DNA of 64,000 nt, from contig NZ_SDDZ01000003.1 in the NCBI RefSeq assembly GCF_004115975.1, positions 310,001 through 374,000 of the forward strand, in the 5' to 3' direction. The DNA comes from Gelidibacter gilvus (lineage in GTDB: Bacteria > Bacteroidota > Bacteroidia > Flavobacteriales > Flavobacteriaceae). Positions 18,399-25,568 of the stretch are shown piece by piece. Below the pieces are notes generated by a model that made no database searches, was not told the DNA's origin, and saw only the letters and a list, made by a program, of their open reading frames with translations. The position numbers and the translations under genes are program-made. The first letter of the stretch is position 1; each line of letters starts with the position of its first letter.

Positions 18399-18595
18399 TT
18401 ATTCCGTAAGATTTGTATTCATATATGAACTCAAAGTCTGTCTCCATTTTTCCATTCCCTTTTCGCTAAATAAAGTATTTTTTTTAGTGAATTTAAAGTG
18501 GTTATACCAAAACGCTCACTGTTTTCAGTTTGTTTTTTAAGTTCCAGCCATTTTAAATTTACTGCTACGTCTTCCAAAGTTTTATAGCTTCTATT
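18399..18595 (-). pseudogene. Frameshifted gene remnant
   Basis: Downstream of the 110-residue lipoprotein's stop, the minus strand stays open in the same frame (SYKTLEDVAVNLKWLELKK...ITTLNS) up to a run of eight A (T on the plus strand, 18478-18485). Changing frame at that run restores a second protein-like stretch (TLFSEKGMEKWRQTLSSYM) that ends at TAA 18399-18401. This suggests one decayed or frameshifted frame. No start codon is obvious. It could also be a sequencing error in the homopolymer. Confidence 0.35.
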
Positions 18596-18928
18596 TTACT
18601 TATATTCTTGAAATCCGTATTCTTTTATAGCCTCTAAATCATTTTTATTGACTTCTAAGATAATTCTCTTGCCAGTTAAACAAAAACATGCCAAACAAAC
18701 TTGTTGAGTTCCTTTATCATCAATTGTCACATTCGATATAACAATATTTTTTGTCGCGAAGTAAGTTATTATTTGGTCTACTAAGTCTCTATTGTTTTCC
18801 ATAGATTCCCATGGATCGCTACAATACGTTTGATTGTATATGACAAGGTTATTTTCTGATGAATCATCATCTGATGAGCATCCTAAAGATGTTAATCCAA
18901 TAAGTAGAATTAATAGGTATTTTGTCAT
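18596..18928 (-). CDS. Small lipoprotein
   Basis: 110 residues. Clear lipobox: MTKYLLILLIGLTSLGC, then SSDDDSS, the acidic linker used by many Flavobacteriia surface lipoproteins. The mature domain has four cysteines (YCSDPW, QQVCLACFC), which could form disulfides in the periplasm. Ends with LEVNKNDLEAIKEYGFQEYK. Family unknown to me. The sequence continues open in frame past its stop codon (see the remnant at 18399-18595). Confidence 0.75.
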   Translation of the reverse strand: MTKYLLILLIGLTSLGCSSDDDSSENNLVIYNQTYCSDPWESMENNRDLVDQIITYFATKNIVISNVTIDDKGTQQVCLACFCLTGKRIILEVNKNDLEAIKEYGFQEYK

Positions 18929-19017
18929 GATAATGTGTTTTAACCAAGTAGGCGAGTACTAAGTAATTGTTTTACACGGTAATTGTGTCTTTTTTTATTT
19001 CGTTCAGTTCAATGTTA

Positions 19018-19311
19018 TTAAAATCCTTTTCCGAAAAATTTTGAAATGTCAAAATAATAAGAAATATCTTCTCCGTTCGATTTTGTCAATTGGAGAATGT
19101 CATAAGGTTTCTTTTTTTCAAAAACTAAAGATTGTCCTAGCAATTGACAATCCGCACAAACCTTTCGAACATAATCATATTCCTCCGAAACACTTTTTAC
19201 GATAATTGCTTTCTCAAATGAACTTCCATCTCTTTGAATAATTCCGATATTTTTTGTGGATGAACAAGAAGTCATAATTATTAAGTAAATTATAAATCCA
19301 ATTTTTTTCAT
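19018..19311 (-). CDS. Small lipoprotein with paired cysteines
   Basis: 97 residues. Signal MKKIGFIIYLIIMTSC (Cys16), then STKNIG. The mature part holds EEYDYVRKVCADCQLLGQ, a CxxC pair, and ends with the sequence ISYYFDISKFFGKGF. I believe similar short proteins occur widely in Flavobacteriia without known function. Both this gene and its neighbour at 18596 are short cysteine-bearing lipoproteins on the same strand, but 89 bp apart and not similar to each other. Confidence 0.72.
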   Translation of the reverse strand: MKKIGFIIYLIIMTSCSSTKNIGIIQRDGSSFEKAIIVKSVSEEYDYVRKVCADCQLLGQSLVFEKKKPYDILQLTKSNGEDISYYFDISKFFGKGF

Positions 19312-19474
19312 AGTAATGTATGAATAGTGAAAAATTTTAAAAAAACATCCTTTTTAATCTTTGTTCGTATTTGAAGTAATGAAAATTATTATGAGCAAAT
19401 GCAGTAAAGTTTGCTTTTGTAATTTAGAATTCATTTAACTGCCAAAAATAATCTTTGTTGTGAGAAGGCTTAAA

Positions 19475-20590
19475 TTAGAGTGTTCTTTGATAAAGTTCTA
19501 ACATCTCATCAATCATCGTGTCTTCCGAAAAATTATTGATAGCATGTTGATAGGCGTTTTCGCCCAATTCATTTAACACTTTAGGGTTTAGGGCGATGTT
19601 CTCAATCACCTTAGCTAGGTCCAAATGGTTTTCAGATTCAAAAAGATATCCATTTTTTCCAACAATAATTTGATCCTCCGCACCTTGGATATTTGATCTG
19701 ATAACCGGTTTTTTCATCATCATCGCTTCAAGCGGAACCAAAGGAAAGCCTTCTCTTCGCGAAGCAAGAATTAAAACGTCCATCATCCTGTAAATGTCCT
19801 TTGGATCTCTAAAAGGAATTAAGGTGACCAAGTCATTAATCTGGTTTTCATTGATAAGTTGATGTAGCCACTCAATCTCACCATCACCCAGAATAATTAA
19901 ATGAACATTCAAATGTTTACATTTACTAAAGGCTTCGACAATAACATCCACCCCTTTTCGATGGCTTACTGAACCTACAACACCAAAGACAATCTTATTC
20001 AAAGGGATGTTATACTGTTTTTTAAGGGTTGATACATCACTATCTTCCATGTTATCCTCGCTCGGTCTGACCCCGTTAAAAATCAATTTTACCTGACGCG
20101 GATCGTAATTGTAAGAAGTGATTAAAAAATCTTGTAACTCTCGACTTATGGCAATGGCATAATCAGCCTTTCTGTTTAGAAAATGTTTTGGAATTCCAGT
20201 AATATGATGGGTTACAATGAATTTTTTTCCGGTTAAAGATCTATAAATTGCAGCCAAATATGTAGTAACTGCATAATGTGAATGGATCACATCAGGCTTA
20301 ATTTTAAATAATTGATATAATGTAAATGGAGTTGCATAAATATAAAAGAACAATTGTTTAATCTTCGAGACAAGATTAATTGTCGTGTATAATGGAAAGG
20401 GAAGCTTAACAAAACGAACGCCACTTTTCTTTGCTTTTTCAAATAACTTGATTGCGCTGAGATCATCTCCAGGACCTCTGGTTAAAATATAGACCTCATT
20501 ACCTCTCTCTATTAGATTCTTAGCAACAGAATAAATATGTGTGGTAGAACCTTCGGCAGGAAGATATCTTGCTAGGAAAACAATTTTCAT
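19475..20590 (-). CDS. Glycosyltransferase family 4
   Basis: 371-residue GT-B fold enzyme that transfers a sugar from a nucleotide donor, probably to a surface polysaccharide or lipid. N-terminal acceptor domain: FLARYLPAEGSTTHIYSVA; donor-binding half: GVVGSVSHRKGVDVIVEAF near residue 205, LIILGDGE near 240, and the signature EGFPLVPLEAMMMKKPVI near 290 with the catalytic-type E-x7-E. No signal peptide; cytosolic, membrane-associated. Isolated from any polysaccharide cluster, so the product is unknown. Confidence 0.9.
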   Translation of the reverse strand: MKIVFLARYLPAEGSTTHIYSVAKNLIERGNEVYILTRGPGDDLSAIKLFEKAKKSGVRFVKLPFPLYTTINLVSKIKQLFFYIYATPFTLYQLFKIKPDVIHSHYAVTTYLAAIYRSLTGKKFIVTHHITGIPKHFLNRKADYAIAISRELQDFLITSYNYDPRQVKLIFNGVRPSEDNMEDSDVSTLKKQYNIPLNKIVFGVVGSVSHRKGVDVIVEAFSKCKHLNVHLIILGDGEIEWLHQLINENQINDLVTLIPFRDPKDIYRMMDVLILASRREGFPLVPLEAMMMKKPVIRSNIQGAEDQIIVGKNGYLFESENHLDLAKVIENIALNPKVLNELGENAYQHAINNFSEDTMIDEMLELYQRTL

Positions 20591-20733
20591 AATGGATTAT
20601 TCTTTAAAAGAATGTAATTTAATATTAAAATCTCAATATACAATTTCATGGGATTGGATTGGTGAATGTAGCAACATTCTTATCGTTTTTTGTATAAATG
20701 AATTAGGAGGTATTAAAATTGGATGTAGCCTCT

Positions 20734-21969
20734 TTAGTTTTTCCTCAAATTCCTCACTCGTTCCAAAAGCGTCGGATGGGAATAGTGCACCCAAACATAA
20801 GCAGGATGCGGGGTTAAGTTGCTCAAGCTGTTTTTTGAGAGCTTTTTTAAAGAGCTTACTAAAGGTTCGCTTTTGTAGGTGTTTTTGGCATAATCATCTG
20901 CTTGGTATTCGAATTTTCGGGAAAAATGGTTCATCACAAATCCGGTCAATTCAGAAATAGGTGAGTAGAGCAATCCGAAAGCAATCAATCCCACATGGAA
21001 ACTTGGGATGTCCACACCTAGCGCATTGGACAACAGCGGATTCGAAATAAAAATGGAGAGAATAAATAAGGTCAATCCTGTAAGTAGTAACGACGCGATG
21101 AGATTAAAGATGATATGTTTCTTTTTATAATGTCCAACCTCATGTGCCAAAACGGCAACAATTTCTTCGTCCTCCAAATCATTTACCAAGGTATCGTAAA
21201 GTGTGACACGTTTCTCACTGCCAAATCCTGAGAAATAGGCATTGGCTTTGGTACTGCGTTTGGAACCGTCAATGATAAATATTTTATCAAGATTAAAACC
21301 TACAGAATTGGCATATGCTGAAATCTTATCTCTTAAGTCGCCTGCTTCCAAAGGCGTTTGCTTGTTGAATATTGGCACGATAAGTCGCGCATAGAACATA
21401 TTGGTAAAAATACTGAATACCGCTACAAGTGCCCAGGCATACAGCCAAAAGTGGGTGCCGGTCACGTCGTAAAACCAAACAATCAATGCTAAAAGACCGC
21501 CGCCAATAAGGGCCATCATCAATAGACCTTTAAACTTATCCATTATAAAAGTGGCTTTTGTAGTCTTGTTGAAACCAAAGCGTTCCTCAATAACAAAGGT
21601 TTGATAATAGGAAAAAGGCGTATTGATGAGATCACTTCCCAACATGATGATCCCAAAAAAGATCAATGCAATAATGATAGGATGATCACTATAACTTCGC
21701 GCGATAGTATCGACAAATTCAAAACCGTCCAACCCTAAAAAGACCAGGGTCAATACCAGTGAGAATGTAGAGGTAATCAGCCCAAATTTATAGTTGGTGG
21801 TTTTATAGTCCTGCGATTTTTGATATTCCACCTGATCATACACATCCGTCAACTTCTCAGGAATGGGATCGTTATAATGTTTGGCATTTAGGGCATCTAA
21901 AATTTTATCGACTATAAAATCTATGACAATGATGGCGATGATGATGTAGAATAGGGGTGTAGCGTTCAT
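20734..21969 (-). CDS. M48 family metalloprotease, Ste24/CAAX prenyl protease-like
   Basis: 411-residue integral membrane zinc protease. Several membrane helices (for example FYIIIAIIVIDFIV, IIALIFFGIIMLG, LYAWALVAVFSIFTN); zinc motif HEVGH in VLAHEVGHYKKKH, with the third ligand in RKFEYQADDYA. The length and layout match the Ste24 type rather than the shorter HtpX. In eukaryotes Ste24 trims prenylated proteins and clears blocked translocons; in bacteria a quality-control role is likely. It lies between the glycosyltransferase and the RNA methyltransferase; the 70-bp gap to the latter leaves open a shared transcript. Confidence 0.93.
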   Translation of the reverse strand: MNATPLFYIIIAIIVIDFIVDKILDALNAKHYNDPIPEKLTDVYDQVEYQKSQDYKTTNYKFGLITSTFSLVLTLVFLGLDGFEFVDTIARSYSDHPIIIALIFFGIIMLGSDLINTPFSYYQTFVIEERFGFNKTTKATFIMDKFKGLLMMALIGGGLLALIVWFYDVTGTHFWLYAWALVAVFSIFTNMFYARLIVPIFNKQTPLEAGDLRDKISAYANSVGFNLDKIFIIDGSKRSTKANAYFSGFGSEKRVTLYDTLVNDLEDEEIVAVLAHEVGHYKKKHIIFNLIASLLLTGLTLFILSIFISNPLLSNALGVDIPSFHVGLIAFGLLYSPISELTGFVMNHFSRKFEYQADDYAKNTYKSEPLVSSLKKLSKNSLSNLTPHPAYVWVHYSHPTLLERVRNLRKN

Positions 21970-22039
21970 GGGTTGATTTCCAATCTTTAAAATTCCAATG
22001 TCAAGTTAAGTTGGAATTTGAAATTTGTGTTTTATTTTA

Positions 22040-22849
22040 TTACGAAATTTCTTCTGAGAAATTTCGCTGTCTTTTGGCCTCAAAAATAAGGATTCCTGCA
22101 GCAACGGACACGTTCATACTATCAATTTCGCCGTGCATGGGGATGATAATGTTCTGGGTGGATTGTTGCAGCCATTCGTCACTCAAACCTGTGGCTTCGG
22201 TGCCCATGACAATGGCGGTTGCTTTGGTGAAATCTTGTGTGGTATAGATTTGAGAGGCTTGTAAGGCAGCACAATAAATTGAAATCTGCTTTTCTTTTAA
22301 GAAGGCGATAATTTCAGAAGTGGAACCCATAGCAATCTGATTGGTGAAAATACAGCCCACACTACTTCTGATGATATTGGGATTGTATAAATCGGTTTTT
22401 GGGTTGGCAATGATTACCGCATCAACATTGGCAGCATCTGCCGTTCTTAGGATCGCACCAATATTACCTGGTTTTTCAGGAGCTTCTGCCACCAAAATCA
22501 ATGGATTTTCCGACTTAAATACGAGGTTTTTTAAATCATGTGATTTCGTTTTAGCCACGGCAATGACGCCTTCAGTCGTGTCACGGTGTGCCAGTTTTTG
22601 ATAGACCTCCTTCGAGATCTGTATGGTAGTCTGTTGATGGGTGCTTAGACTGTTGAGCTGAGTTTCAGAACATAGCTCAGGATAATACAAAATGGTTTCC
22701 ATATGATAACCGCCTTTAATGGCCAAACCAATTTCGCGGGCACCTTCAATTAAAAACAACCCCGATTTTTTACGATCTCTTGATTTTTCCTTGAGCTGAT
22801 AGAGTTCTTTGATATAGGAGTTTTGAACGCTTGTTATTTCTTTATTCAC
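22040..22849 (-). CDS. TrmH/SpoU family RNA 2'-O-methyltransferase
   Basis: 269 residues. N-terminal RNA-binding part (SYIKELYQLKEKSRDRKKSGLFLIEG, about residues 12-37), then the SPOUT knot: motif 1 PEKPGNIGAILRTADAANVD, motif 2 IVMGTEATGLSD, motif 3 IPMHGEIDSMNVSVAAGI. It methylates ribose 2'-OH of rRNA or tRNA with SAM; TrmH, RlmB and TsnR cannot be separated by sight. The start ATG at 22849 follows a -7-type box by 23 nt. Confidence 0.92.
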   Translation of the reverse strand: MNKEITSVQNSYIKELYQLKEKSRDRKKSGLFLIEGAREIGLAIKGGYHMETILYYPELCSETQLNSLSTHQQTTIQISKEVYQKLAHRDTTEGVIAVAKTKSHDLKNLVFKSENPLILVAEAPEKPGNIGAILRTADAANVDAVIIANPKTDLYNPNIIRSSVGCIFTNQIAMGSTSEIIAFLKEKQISIYCAALQASQIYTTQDFTKATAIVMGTEATGLSDEWLQQSTQNIIIPMHGEIDSMNVSVAAGILIFEAKRQRNFSEEIS

Positions 22850-23194
22850 AGATTAGTAGTATTTTGCTGTCGCAAATTTACTGAATATGAGAGAACAAAT
22901 CTCGTATTCAAGAAAAATTGAATGACGAAAGTGCTGGCTCAAGAAACTTGGTTTTTAGGCACCAATGCCATAAATACGCACTGATTTTGATTCTTTTGCG
23001 TTTATTTTTAATGCGTTTTTTAGCAACAATTTTATAATCCCTTTCGTTTTCTGTTTTTACCTAATTTTATAATCCTTAATTTGTCGACGATTTAACTAAA
23101 CTGATTCCCATTTTACAGGGAATTCTAAACACTAATAACATTGCCTCGTTTCGGTTTACCAACAGATCGAACAGGGAATGAAAATGAAATTCTT
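22850..23194. other. 345-bp divergent intergenic region
   Basis: Contains the promoter of the TrmH-like gene and presumably that of the DUF6503 gene. Two exact 13-bp direct repeats (AATTTTATAATCC at 23028-23040 and 23063-23075) and a 6-bp inverted repeat (ATTCCC at 23104-23109, GGGAAT at 23118-23123) lie ahead of the DUF6503 gene. No other gene seen. Confidence 0.5.
22873..22880 (-). promoter_or_regulatory. Putative -7 box TAAATTTG for the TrmH-like gene
   Basis: Minus-strand match to TAnnTTTG, 23 nt upstream of the ATG at 22849. Confidence 0.35.
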
Positions 23195-23998
23195 ATGAAA
23201 AACACCTTTTATTTGTTGATGCTTATCGCATTAATGATCTCTTGTAAAGACAAAACTCCTGAAACAAAAATTGAAAGCGAACCTTATATTGAAGAAGAAC
23301 TCGATGTGACCACAAGCGCCTATCCTGAAAACATCACCAAAGTTTTTGATGCCCACGGCGGACTTGACACTTGGAATGAGATGGCCACTTTAGAGTTTTC
23401 CGTTGAAAAACCTGGCGGTTATGAAATTACAACCACCGATTTAAAAGATCGTTATGCGTTGATAGAAATGCCAAAACATACGATTGGTTTTGATGGTGAA
23501 GTGCTTTGGATGAAGAATAGAGACAACACTAAATATGAAGGGGATCCGAAGTTTTACTACAACTTGATGTTTTATTTTTATGCCATGCCGTTTGTCTTGG
23601 CCGATGATGGCATTATGTATGCTGATGCTGAACCTTTAGATTTTGAAGGTAAAACCTATCCGGGCATCCAAATTTCGTACGAAAGTGGCGTGGGCCAGTC
23701 TCCAGATGATGAATACGTCATGTACTATGATCCAGAAACCAATCAAATGGCGTGGTTAGCTTATACCGTGACTTTTGGTAAAGATGAAAAAAGTAAAGAC
23801 TTTAAATTTATTAAATACAGTAATTGGCAAGAGGTTGAAGGACTAATACTACCTGAAACTATGGTGTGGTATAACGTGGAGAACAACAAACCAACTACTG
23901 TGAAAAGTGAAATTAAATTTGTAAGCCCGATGTTAACAACGGTTGTGATGGATTCAAGAGTCTATGGTAGACCGGAAGGTGCTGAGATGATTCAGTAA
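23195..23998 (+). CDS. DUF6503-type lipoprotein
   Basis: 267 residues. Lipoprotein signal MKNTFYLLMLIALMISC, then KDKTPETK. An in-frame upstream start at 23141 would put 18 hydrophilic residues before the signal peptide, so ATG 23195 is chosen. The mature part begins VFDAHGGLDTWNEM and carries YNLMFYFYAMPFVLADDGI and YYDPETNQMAWLAYTVTFG. These stretches are typical of a Bacteroidota family known as DUF6503, related to LolA/LolB-like beta half-barrels, so lipid or lipoprotein binding in the periplasm is a guess. It is monocistronic and ends at a strong terminator. Confidence 0.8.
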   Translation: MKNTFYLLMLIALMISCKDKTPETKIESEPYIEEELDVTTSAYPENITKVFDAHGGLDTWNEMATLEFSVEKPGGYEITTTDLKDRYALIEMPKHTIGFDGEVLWMKNRDNTKYEGDPKFYYNLMFYFYAMPFVLADDGIMYADAEPLDFEGKTYPGIQISYESGVGQSPDDEYVMYYDPETNQMAWLAYTVTFGKDEKSKDFKFIKYSNWQEVEGLILPETMVWYNVENNKPTTVKSEIKFVSPMLTTVVMDSRVYGRPEGAEMIQ

Positions 23999-24068
23999 AT
24001 TGAATTAAGACCGCTTACTTCGACTTCGCTCAGCACAAGTCGCTGTTATCATTCACAATATATTATAA

Positions 24069-24112
24069 AAAAAATCTGTCACTCTCTTTAAGTCAAGAAT
24101 GACAGATTTTTT
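24069..24112. terminator. Bidirectional terminator
   Basis: Thirteen-base stem AAAAAATCTGTCA (24069-24081) pairs with TGACAGATTTTTT (24100-24112). A/T runs on both sides let it serve the DUF6503 gene and the convergent amidohydrolase. Confidence 0.85.
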
Positions 24113-24146
24113 AAAATATAGAAAAACTTTTTTAAATGAAAGCGCT

Positions 24147-24180
24147 AACTTCAAACTTCGCGCTTCCAGCTTCTAACTCC
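24147..24180. repeat. Degenerate 7-bp-period array, locus A
   Basis: Five consecutive heptads: AACTTCA, AACTTCG, CGCTTCC, AGCTTCT, AACTCC(-). It ends one base before the stop codon of the amidohydrolase-like gene (24182) and is nearly identical in order to the array at 42364-42397. Confidence 0.7.
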
Positions 24181-24181
24181 A

Positions 24182-25483
24182 TTATTTCTTCTCAGCTTTA
24201 TACTTGTTATCATAACGATGGTACAACTCTGTTTGGTGCGTTTCCAAACTTATCAAACGACCATCAATAAACGCATGGGTCAATTGATTGGTGCGCATGT
24301 CCAATGCATCTCCTTCGCTAATAAATAATGTGGCGCTTTTACCTTCTTCCAAAGTGCCGTAATCTTTATCGATACCTAATATTTTGGCAGTGTTTGAGGT
24401 AATGAGTTTTAATGCTTCTTCTTTATCCAAACCATGTGCAACCGTAGTTCCTGCATAAAATGGCAAATTTCTAGAACTCATACGCTCCATGGATCCGTTG
24501 GCATTTAAAGCCACCAAAACGCCTTTGTTTACCAATAAGGTTGCTAATTTATACGGTAAATCATAATCATCATCTTCTTTGGATGGAAGTGAGTGGATAC
24601 GTTGTAAAATGACCGGAATGTTGTGTTGTTTTAACAAATCGGCTACTTTATAAGATTCACTGCCACCAACAATGACCAGATGTTGCACCTTGTTGTTTTT
24701 AGCAAAATGAATGGCGTCTGTGATCCCTTTTTCGTCATCAACATTGATATATAACTTTTTTGAGCCATCAAATAAACCTTGGGTGGCTGCATAAGGTAAA
24801 TTGGTCGTAGTTTTTTCTCCAGCCGCATAAGCTTTGGTCTCATTAAAAAATGCGGTGACATCATCCACTTGTTCTTTATATTTATCGTTGCTCTTCAATC
24901 CTGGATCTTCTCCTAACCACCATCTGCCACGAGTAAAGCTACTTGGCCAATTCAAATAAATGCCATCGTTCACTTTAACGGTAGCATCTTCCCAGTTCCA
25001 AGCATCAAATTGCACAACGGATGACGTTCCGGAAATACGACCGCCTTGTGGAGCAATCTGTCCCATCAACACCCCATTTGGGCGCATGGATTCGATCACT
25101 TTTGATTCGGCGTTATAAGCAATGATACTTCTGATATGGGGATTCATTTCTCCAATCTCGCTTTCATCAACAGTGGCCTTTACGGCATCAATCTCCGTCA
25201 GACCCAAAGTAGAAGACGGCACGATAAATCCAGGATAAACGTGTTTTCCATCAGCTTTGATGACTTCCATCCCAGAAAGATCTGTTTGTGACGCATTGGA
25301 CACTGTGGTTAATTTCCCATCTTTAAAAATGATGAGGCTGTTTTCAATGACCTGCCCATTGCCTAAATGTGCGGTTGCACCGGTAATAGCTATCGGTTGG
25401 GATTGCTTTGATGCTGGTGTTTGTTGTGCAAATCCAAAGGAGGTGCACAAAATTGCTATGAGTATGTATGTTATTTTTTTCAT
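24182..25483 (-). CDS. Amidohydrolase-like protein lacking the metal site
   Basis: 433 residues with a signal peptide (ITYILIAILCTSFGFAQ). The fold matches the secreted amidohydrolase (imidazolonepropionase/dihydroorotase-like) family: the beta-sandwich start AITGATAHLGNGQVIENS, the VYPGFI strand, and the C-terminal ITSNTAKILGIDKDYGTLEEGKSATLFI. However, where active enzymes have HxH after the PGxID strand, this protein reads IVPSSTLGLTE, and the late catalytic Asp is replaced in ALNANGS. It is therefore likely a non-catalytic paralogue. It lies 85 bp downstream of, and on the same strand as, the 988-residue amidohydrolase, so the two probably work as a complex in the periplasm. Confidence 0.85.
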   Translation of the reverse strand: MKKITYILIAILCTSFGFAQQTPASKQSQPIAITGATAHLGNGQVIENSLIIFKDGKLTTVSNASQTDLSGMEVIKADGKHVYPGFIVPSSTLGLTEIDAVKATVDESEIGEMNPHIRSIIAYNAESKVIESMRPNGVLMGQIAPQGGRISGTSSVVQFDAWNWEDATVKVNDGIYLNWPSSFTRGRWWLGEDPGLKSNDKYKEQVDDVTAFFNETKAYAAGEKTTTNLPYAATQGLFDGSKKLYINVDDEKGITDAIHFAKNNKVQHLVIVGGSESYKVADLLKQHNIPVILQRIHSLPSKEDDDYDLPYKLATLLVNKGVLVALNANGSMERMSSRNLPFYAGTTVAHGLDKEEALKLITSNTAKILGIDKDYGTLEEGKSATLFISEGDALDMRTNQLTHAFIDGRLISLETHQTELYHRYDNKYKAEKK

Positions 25484-25568
25484 ATGAAACTTATTTTCAT
25501 TTTATAATTTTTATTTTGGCACGAATGCTCAAACCTTTAATTTTCATCTTAAACCTCTGAACTCTGAA

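Noticed and set aside
20541-20960. 139-codon plus-strand frame
   Set aside because: Covers the ends of two confident minus-strand genes; Ser/Cys-rich shadow.
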